Source of the DNA: JANMQK01 sp031370485
GTDB lineage: Bacteria; Acidobacteriota; Polarisedimenticolia; Gp22-AA2
Assembly: GCA_031370485.1 (NCBI GenBank)
Contig: JANMQK010000031.1
Location: 1-31,888, forward strand
Direction: 5' to 3'
DNA length: 31,888 nt
The notes beneath the pieces are model-generated. The model had not been told where the DNA came from. It saw nothing but the letters and a program-made list of their open reading frames with translations, and did no database searches. This document shows positions 8,491-17,300 of this stretch, piece by piece. Every line of letters starts with the position of its first letter. Position 1 is the stretch's first letter. The translations under genes and the position numbers were made by a program.

Positions 8491-9049
8491 GCGGCGGGCG
8501 ATCGCGGACGGCCTTGTACACCAGGTACGCGCCGAAGAGTATCGGCGCCGCCGGCCACCATTCGGAGACCCAGTCGAGGGACATCCCGAATCGCGTGTGA
8601 AGAAGCAGCACGGCGCCGAAACCGATCAGCACCGATCCCCCGAGAATCGAGCCCTTCAGGCCGGGCATCTCGAAATCGTCCGGCAGCACGCCGGGGCTCG
8701 TCCCCCGCAGGGCGAGGTTGTAGAGCGCGGCCCGGCGCACCGCGTCCACAATGTTGTAGAGCCAGAAGAAGGCGAGGAAGAGCCCGAGAAGCGGCTCGAG
8801 CGCAGGCATCCCGCCGCTCGCGAGCAGGGCGATGGTCGAACCGATCACGGCGATGTGGATGAAGCCCCTCGTGTAGTAACCCACGTAGACCTGCCCGAGG
8901 CCGGGCATGGCCGAGAGGATGCCCGCGAGCGCGGGCGACTTGCTGCGCGGGTCGCGATAGAGCGGCTCCGGCGTCCAGACCCGTGGCGGAGCATCCGCGG
9001 TCGCCGGTCCGGCTGTTTCCTGGCTGTCAAGGGTTCGGGGTCGATCCAT
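8468..9049 (-). CDS. Polytopic membrane protein, unknown function (193 aa)
   Basis: The N-terminal 35 residues are polar and probably cytoplasmic. They are followed by PALAGILSAMPGLGQVYVGY, a Gly/Pro-rich first membrane segment resembling TM2 or DUF5683-type small membrane proteins. Further hydrophobic segments lie at about residues 60-80, 83-100, 132-152 and 163-180. No enzymatic motif is seen. The start ATG 9049 directly abuts the TGA of the anti-sigma gene (zero spacing) and has a good site AGGAGG six bases before it. It is therefore the third gene of the sigma/anti-sigma operon and may be functionally tied to it. That tie is inference from position only. Confidence 0.78.
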   Translation of the reverse strand: MDRPRTLDSQETAGPATADAPPRVWTPEPLYRDPRSKSPALAGILSAMPGLGQVYVGYYTRGFIHIAVIGSTIALLASGGMPALEPLLGLFLAFFWLYNIVDAVRRAALYNLALRGTSPGVLPDDFEMPGLKGSILGGSVLIGFGAVLLLHTRFGMSLDWVSEWWPAAPILFGAYLVYKAVRDRPPLISSSGR

Positions 9050-9895
9050 TCATGCCTCCTGTGTCGCGGAACTGGCCGCGGGTTGGGGCTCGGGTTCAGG
9101 TTCGAAGAGCGACCGCCATAGAGTTCGCAAATGCGCTCCCACCGCTTCAAGACGCACCGCGCCCTCCTTGAGTTCGGTGCGCGCCCGTTCGTACGCGGGG
9201 CCGCCGGCGTCCGCCAGCGCGCGGCGGCCGGCGTCAACGGGCCCGGCGAGCCATCCGGGGAGATCGCGCGAGGACGCCACGACGGCGCGCACCGGGTTTG
9301 CGCGGGCGAGCTCGAGCGCCCGCTCGCGCGGAACGCCCCATGGCGCCGAGGGAGCGCCGAAGAGAAGCCACACGACCAGCGCGGCGCCATAGGCGGTCTC
9401 GAACGCAAACCGGGGCCGCACGACGAGCCGCAGCGCCAGGTCGCTCAGCGCCGCAAGCCGCCCCGCCCGCCCCCGCGAGGAGGTCGCCGCCACCACCCGC
9501 TGCACGAATTGCGGCCCGGGATCGATCTCCGCCATGAGTGGAAGCTCCCGCGCACCCATCGCCATCGCCGCGGCGAGGCTGCGGCAGTCCAAGCAGCGCC
9601 CAAGGTGCATCTCCACCAGCCCGGCGTCGATGGAATTCAGGCTCCCATCAATCAGCGACCCCAGCCGTTCCTCCGCCGCGCCGCAGGCCTGGCCGCTGGT
9701 ACGGGCGAGGATCGACGGGGCGAGATCGATCTCGAGCGGGTCCGCCGCCAGGTCCAGCCCGCCCCCGAAGAATTCGGCCAGGATCCGGCATTCCGGGCAA
9801 CCGGAGCGATGCTGCTCCATGGCGCTCGTCGTCGCGGGCGGCGTGAGGCCCTCGACGAAGTCATCCAGACGATCGGCGAATTCCCTGCAGTCCAT
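9050..9895 (-). CDS. Membrane-anchored anti-sigma factor with two zinc-binding (ZAS-like) motifs, 281 aa
   Basis: The start is ATG 9895 (MDCREFADRLDDFVEG), typical for zinc-finger anti-sigma factors. The frame's upstream extension overlaps the sigma gene and is not protein-like. Two copies of the zinc-dependent anti-sigma motif are visible with the same spacing: Cys3-x25-His29-x3-Cys33-x2-Cys36, and Cys71-x25-His97-x3-Cys101-x2-Cys104. A single membrane segment lies at about residues 164-181 (AYGAALVVWLLFGAP), followed by a C-terminal domain of about 95 residues rich in Ala, Arg and Glu, presumably extracytoplasmic. In this family the N-terminal zinc domain binds and silences the partner ECF sigma factor encoded just upstream (10-bp gap). 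A single zinc domain is usual, so the duplication is notable. Confidence 0.87.
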   Translation of the reverse strand: MDCREFADRLDDFVEGLTPPATTSAMEQHRSGCPECRILAEFFGGGLDLAADPLEIDLAPSILARTSGQACGAAEERLGSLIDGSLNSIDAGLVEMHLGRCLDCRSLAAAMAMGARELPLMAEIDPGPQFVQRVVAATSSRGRAGRLAALSDLALRLVVRPRFAFETAYGAALVVWLLFGAPSAPWGVPRERALELARANPVRAVVASSRDLPGWLAGPVDAGRRALADAGGPAYERARTELKEGAVRLEAVGAHLRTLWRSLFEPEPEPQPAASSATQEA

Positions 9896-9905
9896 GGCGT
9901 GCCCT

Positions 9906-10478
9906 CTAGGACAGCGTCCCGGCCCCCGGCGACCATCCCAGCGCCAGGACGGCCCGCGCCAGCTCGATGCGGGCGCGGTTCGAACGCGACTTCGCCGTTC
10001 CGAGGGGAATGTCGAGAAGCGATGCGATCTCATCGAAACCCAGACCCTGGATCTCCTTGAGCAGGATGATCTCCCGTGTCGGCTCGCTCAGACCCTGCAT
10101 CGCGCGATGGACGAGCCGGCGGCGGTCGGCCGCCTCCGAGGCGGCCTCGGGCGTCGGGCCCGGGTGGGCAAATTCCGCAACGGCATCAACCGGCACCGAC
10201 GCTCCCGCAGGTCTTGCCTTCAGGCGCCGTAGGTGATCGATGCAGACGTTCCGGCCGACGCGCAGCAGCCAGGGAAGAAAAGCGTCCGTGTCCCGGTAAC
10301 CGTCCAGCCTGCGGTAGACCCGCACGAAGATCTCCTGGGCCACGTCGCGCGCCTCCTCGGCGTTTCGAACGTAATGCAGGGCGAGACCGTAGACGCGGGC
10401 CTGGAACCGGCGCACCAGCGCCTCCCAGGCCAAGGCATCCCCCGCCCGGCAGCGGGTTACGAGCTCCTCGACGTCCAC
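9906..10478 (-). CDS. ECF-family RNA polymerase sigma factor, 190 aa
   Basis: Region 2 spans about residues 20-85 (ARVYGLALHYVRNAEEARDV, then AQEIFVRVYRRLDGY, LPWLLRVGRNVCIDHLRR). It contains the core-binding and -10 recognition helices. Region 4 spans about residues 128-180 (LSEPTREIILLKEIQGLGFD, then EIASLLDIPLGTAKSRSNRA), a helix-turn-helix for -35 recognition. There is no region 3 or long C-terminal extension, so it is a compact ECF sigma. The start is GTG 10478. AGGAGG lies 12 bases upstream, a rather long spacing, and no closer in-frame start exists. Immediately before that site is a perfect hairpin. The anti-sigma gene follows after 10 bp. The target promoters cannot be read from this window. 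Confidence 0.92.
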   Translation of the reverse strand: MDVEELVTRCRAGDALAWEALVRRFQARVYGLALHYVRNAEEARDVAQEIFVRVYRRLDGYRDTDAFLPWLLRVGRNVCIDHLRRLKARPAGASVPVDAVAEFAHPGPTPEAASEAADRRRLVHRAMQGLSEPTREIILLKEIQGLGFDEIASLLDIPLGTAKSRSNRARIELARAVLALGWSPGAGTLS

Positions 10479-10490
10479 CGTGTCGTCCCG

Positions 10491-10519
10491 CCTCCTGAAG
10501 GCGCCACCCCGGCGCCTTC
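10491..10519 (-). promoter_or_regulatory. 5' hairpin abutting the ribosome-binding site of the sigma gene
   Basis: Bases 10497-10505 (GAAGGCGCC) and 10511-10519 (GGCGCCTTC) form a perfect 9-bp stem with a 5-base loop. In minus-strand RNA the hairpin ends exactly where the AGGAGG site (10491-10496) begins. Such placement can modulate ribosome access or act as an RNA stabiliser. There is no U-run, so it is not a normal intrinsic terminator. Confidence 0.45.
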
Positions 10520-10798
10520 CTGTCTCTCAAGCATGACGCAGGGGCCGGGGAAAAGTTCGCCCGGTTATCAACCTGGCCCGCGCCCCGGCTGGCGGAGAGC
10601 ACGGCAGGCCGGTCCAGAATCGCGCGAATTTCCTATTTTCGCATCCCGCCCTGACGTCTCGTTGCTGAAATGACAAAGAAACAAGAAAGTTCTTGACGTA
10701 TCCGGGAGAGTGGGTATATCCGCTTACTGTTAGAGATCTATCCTGATAAATCGAGATTCGGGAAACGCTCCGCATCGCGGAGGAGATGGGGGGCCGCG
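10520..10798. other. Intergenic region between divergent sigma and lipoprotein genes
   Basis: About 320 bp separate the sigma gene (-) from the lipoprotein gene (+). It holds the hairpin and the sigma70-like promoter listed separately. I searched the minus strand for an ECF-type promoter before the sigma gene and found no convincing -35/-10 pair. I see no small coding sequence. The stretch around 10625-10740 is clearly more AT-rich than its surroundings, as expected for promoter DNA. Confidence 0.5.
10693..10720 (+). promoter_or_regulatory. Sigma70-like promoter for the lipoprotein and giant secreted protein
   Basis: TTGACG (10693-10698) and TATATC (10715-10720) are separated by 16 bp in an AT-rich patch of otherwise very GC-rich DNA. 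Transcription would start near 10727 and leave a leader of about 70 nt before ATG 10799. The hexamers match housekeeping-type promoters better than ECF promoters. Confidence 0.6.
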
Positions 10799-11278
10799 AT
10801 GGACGCCCAGCGTGTCATGGCCCGCCGTGCGGTTCCGGTGAGATCAGCCGGTTTCATCGTCCTCGTGCTTCTGCCGGCGCTTCTCGGATCCTGCGCGGGG
10901 GGCGGATCCGGGGTCCTTCCGGGCGACACCGATAGCGAGCCCATCAGCGTGCCCGACGGCGCGTGGGGCGGGGATCAGATTATGGTTCAGACGCGCGACG
11001 ACGGGGCCGTCCTCGAGTACGACTGCGCCCACGGCACGATCGACGGGCCGCTCCTGCTCGACCGGCAGGGGGTGTTTCACGCCGCGGGGGTGCACGTCCC
11101 GGAGGGCGCGGGACCGGGCCGCGAGGATGGCAAGCCCACGTCCCGCCCCGCCTCCTACACCGGCCGGGTCGAGGGGGACACGATAATCCTGACGGTCACT
11201 CTGACCGACACTGAAGAAGAGATCGGGACGTTCACCGTGGTCCGCGACCGCGTGGCGCGGATCACAAAGTGCCTTTAG
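10799..11278 (+). CDS. Predicted lipoprotein, unknown function (159 aa)
   Basis: The N-terminus has several Arg residues, a hydrophobic core (FIVLVLLPALLG) and a lipobox Leu29-Gly-Ser-Cys32, so the mature protein should be lipid-anchored at Cys32. The remainder is about 127 residues and looks beta-rich: GAWGGDQIMVQTRDDGAVLE, YDCAHGTIDGPL, YTGRVEGDTIILTVTLTDTE. It resembles small lipoproteins that carry a strand-rich calycin-like fold, but I cannot name a family. Two further cysteines, near residue 76 and at the penultimate position, could form a disulfide. It is followed after 51 bp by the giant secreted protein on the same strand and is likely co-transcribed with it. Confidence 0.75.
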   Translation: MDAQRVMARRAVPVRSAGFIVLVLLPALLGSCAGGGSGVLPGDTDSEPISVPDGAWGGDQIMVQTRDDGAVLEYDCAHGTIDGPLLLDRQGVFHAAGVHVPEGAGPGREDGKPTSRPASYTGRVEGDTIILTVTLTDTEEEIGTFTVVRDRVARITKCL

Positions 11279-11329
11279 CAGAACTGTGGATTAATACAAC
11301 AACGCTGATTGACTGAGGAGGCCGCCGTG

Positions 11330-14300
11330 ATGTCACGTTTCCGAACACCAGTCCTGATCGCCATCGTCGCACTCGGTGCCTTGCTCACGATGTCCCTGCA
11401 GCGCCCGGCCATGCGGGCCCAGGAGAACCCTCCCGCGCCGATCGTGGGCCAGGCGGTTCATTTCGCGATTTCCCCTCCGATCGCGGACCTCCCGCCCGAC
11501 GACGAGGTCAAGCCGGCAACGCCTTCCGAGGACAAGGACATCAAGCAGCGTCCGATCAAGACGTTCCGGCCCGCCGGCGTCGACGCCGGCTCCGGGTCGC
11601 AGGACGGCGCCCTCTGGCCCCCACCCGGACCGCACGCTCCCGTGCAGATGGCCATCCCCTCCCCCTCCCTGAGCCTCGACGGGGCGAGCAGCCAGGACAA
11701 CGCCAACCTGTTCGGCTCCCGCGTCCTGCCTCCCGACACCGTCGGCGACGTCGGCCCGAACCACTATGTCCAGATGGTCAACAGCTCGTACCGGATCTTC
11801 GACAAGACCGGGGCCCCCCTGACCCCGCCGCGCAAGCTCAGCAGCCTATTCACCGCCCTGGGCGCGGGGAACCCCTGCAGCACGCGTGACGACGGCGACC
11901 CCGTCGTCCTTTACGACACGCTGGCGGACCGCTGGCTCCTGAGCCAGTTCTGCACGGTGGCGAACCCGAACAACCACCAGCTGATCGCCATCTCCCAGAC
12001 GGGTGATCCCACGGGCGCCTATTACCTGTATGACTTCATGATGCCGAACAACAAGTTCAACGATTATCCGAAATTCGGCGTCTGGTCCGACGCGTACTAC
12101 ATGACGGACAACCAGTTCAACCAGGCCGGCACGGCGTTCCTGGGCGGCGGTGCGTTCGCCTTCGACCGGGTCAAGATGCTGGCCGGGGACCCGACGGCCA
12201 CCTACATCTATTTCGACCTGGCGCTCCTCGATCCCACCATCGGCGGCATGCTCCCCTCCGACATGGACGGCCTGACCCCGCCCCCGGCGGGGACCCCCGG
12301 CTACTTCGCCGAGTACCGGGCCGACGAGTTCGGCGACCCGGCGGATGCCCTTGCGGTGTACGAGTTCCACGCCGATTTCGGCAGTCCCCTCCTGTCCACC
12401 TTCACGCAGCGGCCGGAGAGCCCACTCACCGTCCCCGCCTTTGATCCCCGCAGTCCGACCGGAAGGAACGACATTGAGCAGCCCCCGCCGGCCACCTCGG
12501 GGATGTCGCTCGACTCGATCCAGGACCGCCTGCTGTTCCGCCTCGCCTATCGGAATTTCGGCGGGCAGGAGTCGCTCGTGGTCAACCAGACGGTGAACGT
12601 GGGGCCCAATCCAACGACCCAGGCCGGCCACCAGGCGGCCGTGCGCTACCACGAATTGCGCCGCTCGCTCCCGGGCGGAACCTTCCTGGTCAACGAGGCG
12701 GCCACCTTCGCGCCCGACAGTGACAACCGCTGGATGGGAAGCGCGGCCCAGGACAACCAGGGGAACATCGCGGTCGGCTTCTCGGTCTCCAGCACCACGG
12801 TGTTCCCGTCCGTGCGCTACGCGGGCCGCCTTGCGACCGATCCGCCAAATGGGCTGTTCCAGGGAGAGGCAAGCCTCGTGGCCGGAAGCGGCGTCCAGAC
12901 GCACACCTCGGGACGCTGGGGGGACTACAGCGCAATGTCGGTCGACCCGTCGGACGACTGCACCTTCTGGTACACGCAGGAGTATTACACCGCGGCCAGC
13001 CAGGTTTCGAGTGCCGCCGGGTGGTTGACCCGCATCGGCAGCTTCAAGTTCCCGGTCTGCACCGCGGCGGCGCAGGGGACGATCGCGGGCTCGATCACGA
13101 ACTGCACCACCGGTTCTCCGGTGCCGGGCGCGGTCGTGCTGGCCACCGGGGGATACCTCCGCACCAGTTCCGCGACGGGGGACTATTCGATGACCGTCGT
13201 TCCCGGGACCTATGACCTGACGGCCTCCAAGCCGGGCTACATGTCGGCCGGCGCTTCGGGACTGGTCGTGTCGAACGGTGCCACGACGACGACATCCCTC
13301 TGCCTGCTGCCGATCCCAATCCTCGGCGCGGCGGGCTCGACCGGCCCCTCGGCCGAAAGCTGCAGTCCCGCCACGGGCGGTCTCGACCCCGGCGAGACGG
13401 TCACGGTCAGTCTCGCCGTGCGGAACACCGGGGCGGGCGACACCACGAACCTCGTGGGCACCCTGCTGTCGGGCGGCGGCGTCACCTCGCCGGGCGGCCC
13501 CGCGACCTACGGCGTCGTGCTCGCGGGCGGTCCCCCGGTCGCCAGGTCGTTCACCTTCACCGTGGACTCCGCCCTCGCCTGCGGCGCCACGCTGACCGCA
13601 ACGCTCAGCCTGCAGGACGGCGCGAGCAACCTCGGGACGGTGAGCTACGCCTTCACCCTGGGCTCCCTCAGCAACGGCACCTTCACCGCAACCTACAGCA
13701 CCGGTGACATCGCCGTGCCGATCCCCGACGTGAACAGCGTCGACATCCCGATAACCGTTCCCGACGGCGGATCGATCAGCGACGTCAATGTCCGGGTGCG
13801 CCTTGATCACACCTTCGACGGCGACCTGGTCCTGTCGCTCATCAACCCGGACGGGACGGTCGTGCCCCTCGCGACAAACCGCGGCGGCGCCGGCGACAAT
13901 TACGGGAGCGGCCCGCTCGACTGCTCCGGTGTTCACACGGTATTCGACGACGGCGCCTCCGCGGCGATCTCGGGCGGTATCGCGCCCTTCACCGGCTCGT
14001 TCCGCCCCGAGCAGCCGCTCTCGGCGCTCAACGGCAAGTCCTCCGCCGGCGTCTGGAAGCTGAGGGTCGCCGACACGGCAAGCCTCGACGTCGGGACGGT
14101 GGGCTGCGTCCAGCTGGAGGTCGCGCGGCGGCTGCCTATCTGCTGCCCGTTCGGGACCGGCGCGGCGGCGGTCGAGGCGGCGCCCGGCGCAACGATCGGC
14201 GCAGAGAGCTGCAGCCCGGCCAACGGCGCGGTCGATCCCAGGGAGACGGTGACGGTGAACCTCCCGCTACGAAACGTCGGCACCACCCCCACATCCAACC

Positions 14301-17300
14301 TGGTCGCGACGTTGTTGACCGGCGGCGGCGTGCTCTCTCCGAGCGGCCCGCAGTCCTACGGCTCCCTGAGCCCCATCGGGCCGGCGGTGTCGCGGCCGTT
14401 CAGCTTCCTCTCGGGAGGGACCTGCGGGGGGTTGATCACCGCCACCCTCCATCTCCAGGATGGCGCCACTGACCTGGGAAACGTGACCTACACGTTCGGC
14501 TCGGGAGGCCTGATCGCCTCGTTCAGTGAGAACTTCGAAGGCGTCACCGCGCCGGCCCTGCCCGCGGGATGGACGGCCACCGTGACCGGCACGACACCTC
14601 CGCCGGCGTGGGCCACCACGACCAGCGCCGGGTTCTTCGTCTCGCCGCCGAACGGCGCCGCAACAGGGAGCACCGCCTCGGTCGCCGAAAGCCGTCTCGA
14701 CTCCCCCGCTATCGCCGTGCCCTCGGGACTGAGCGGCCAGGTGAGCTTCCAGAACAACTACAGCATGGAGACGGGGTTCGACGGCGGGGTCCTGGAGATC
14801 AGCATCTCGGGCGGCCCCTTCGCCGACATCATCGCGGCGGGCGGGAGCTTCGTCTCGGGCGGCTACAACCAGACGATCAGCGCCACGTTCAGCAGCGGCA
14901 TCGCCGGGCGGATGGCCTGGTCCGGCACCGGAACGGCCGGCTCGACCGGCTTCATCACGACGCGGGTCAACCTGCCGGCCGCCGCGCTCGGCCAGAACAT
15001 CGTCCTGCGCTGGCGCGCGGCGTTCGACAGCAGCGTCTCGCCGGCGGGAGCCGGGTGGAGGATCGACGACGTCTCGCTGTCGGTCTTCACCTGCTGCGGC
15101 GCCACGGTCCTGGCCGCACCTCCAGCCACGGTCACTTCCGAGAGCTGCGGCCCGGCCAACGGGGTCGTGGATCCGGACGAGACGGTAATCGTCTCGTTCC
15201 CTCTCCGGAACGTCGGCACGACACTGACCACGAACCTGGTGGCGACCCTCCTTCCGGGGGGCGGCGTCAACACGCCGGGCGGGCCGCAGGCCTACGGCGC
15301 GCTCGTGCCGGGGGGCGCGGCGGTGACCCGGAGCTTCACCTTCGTTCCCACCGGCGCCTGCGGCGGGACGATCACGGCGTTGCTGCACCTGCAGGACGGG
15401 GCCGACGACCTGGGCACGGCCAGTTTCGTCCTGACCCTGGGGACGACGGCCAGCATCACGACGTCGTTCTCGAACACGGGCGCCATCACGATCCCGTCGG
15501 TGGGCGCATCCACCCCCTACCCCTCCGGCATCACCGTCTCGGGAGTGACCGGGACCGTGACCAAGGTGACGGTCAAGCTCACCGGCTACTCGCACACCTT
15601 CCCCGACGACGTCGACCTCCTGCTCGTCGGCCCGGCGGGGGACAAGTTCATCATCATGTCGGACGTCGGGGGGAGCCCGGACGCGATCAACCTGACGCTG
15701 ACGCTCGACGATGCCGGCGCCACGATCCTGCCGGACTCCGGGCCGCTGGCCTCGGGCACCTTCCGGCCGACGAACATCGGCACGGGCGACACCTTCGCCC
15801 TCCCCGCCCCCGCGGGCCCCTACCTCTCCCCCGCCACCGCCGGGACGGCGACCTTCGCCTCGGTCTTCAACGGCAAGGACCCCAACGGCACCTGGAACCT
15901 CTACGTCGTCGACGACGTGGGAGGCGATTCGGGGAGCATCAGCGGCGGCTGGACGGTCACAATAACCGCGACGAGCCCGGTCTGCTGCAGCCAGCCCTGC
16001 TCGCTCACCTGCCCGGCGGACGTCAGCTCTCCGAACGATCCAGGCACATGCGGAACGGTCGTGAGCTACCCGCCTCCATCCGTAAGCGGCACGTGCGGCA
16101 CGCTCGCCACCGCTCCTCCCTCCGGCTCGTCCTTCCCGGTGGGCGCCACCACGGTCACCGCGACCGCGACCACCTCGGGGGGCTCGACCACGACGTGCGG
16201 CTTCACCGTGACGGTCCAGAACACCAACCCGTGCGACGACGGGAGCGCCTGCACAACCGAAGACGCGTGCCAGGGGGCCACCTGCGTCGGCGGGCCGCCT
16301 CCGAACTGTGACGACAACAACGCGTGCACCGTGGATTCCTGCCAGCCGGCAACCGGGTGCGTCCACTCCGGCACGGCCCAGGACGGGCACCTGACGATGG
16401 CGTCCAATTTCAACGGGACTCCCATCCCCGCGGGCCGGTGGATCTGGTTCAACAGCAATTTCAAGCCGGACAAGACGCCGGACACCCTGACAACGCTGAC
16501 ACTCACGAACTCCAGGGTCACCTTCACGTCGGGCGGGGTTTCGTACAACCTCGCCGTCCCGAACGCGCGGATCACGCTCGACCCGAGCGCGACCTGCTCC
16601 TCGACCAGCTTCAATGCGGCCATGAACCGCTGGGAGACCGTCGTGCCGCTCGACGGGAAGGATGACGAGACCTTCCTCTCCGGCCTGGGTTTCCCCGTTC
16701 CCGTGAACTTCCCAGGCGGCATCAAGCCGGTGACGTGGGAAGGGGACGTCCAGAGCAGCGAGCCGAGTTTCAAGTTCAAATGGAAGTGGAGCGCCGCCGT
16801 CTACACCACGAGCCTGTCGGACTACAACTCTCTCGGGGTGAAGCCGACACACAAGGAGACCTGCCTGTACGACAACTCGGACCACGGCGGCACTCCCGAG
16901 AACAAGAAGCCCTTCGTGGTCGGGGGGGCACGCGGCGGGGGCGGGTCGAACTACACGGGCGGATGGAGCGGCTCCCAGAGCCTGCGCCTCTTCTGCGAAG
17001 CCTCGCACCCCATGATGATCGGGGCGGTGACCGGTCTCCAGTTCCTGGATCCCGATCACCTCCAGTGGAACGCGACGGAGAACGCCACCTTCTACGACAT
17101 CCTGCGGGGCGACATCGAGGGTCTGACCGCGACCGGCTCGATAGGGGGCGCATTCTGCGAGCAGGACGACCTCCCGGTCACCGAGAACGTCGACGCGGCC
17201 GTTCCGGAAACGGGCAAGGCGTTCTTCTACCTGATCCGCGGAGACGCCCGGGCACCGATGCCCGGCAGCTACGTCGATCCCGACGGGCCCGAAGGGGGCG

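Noticed and set aside
10625..10680. Possible ECF-type promoter before the sigma gene on the minus strand
   Set aside because: Candidate boxes such as GGAAAT lacked a matching partner at about 16-17 bp, so autoregulation could not be supported.
11309..11329. TTG start seven codons before the giant protein start
   Set aside because: ATG 11330 has a GAGGAGG site at good distance and gives a proper signal peptide. The TTG lies upstream of that site.
11846..13936. Minus-strand open frame of about 700 residues
   Set aside because: Also antisense to the giant secreted protein and of low complexity (Val/Arg/Gly/His). No signal or domain is seen.
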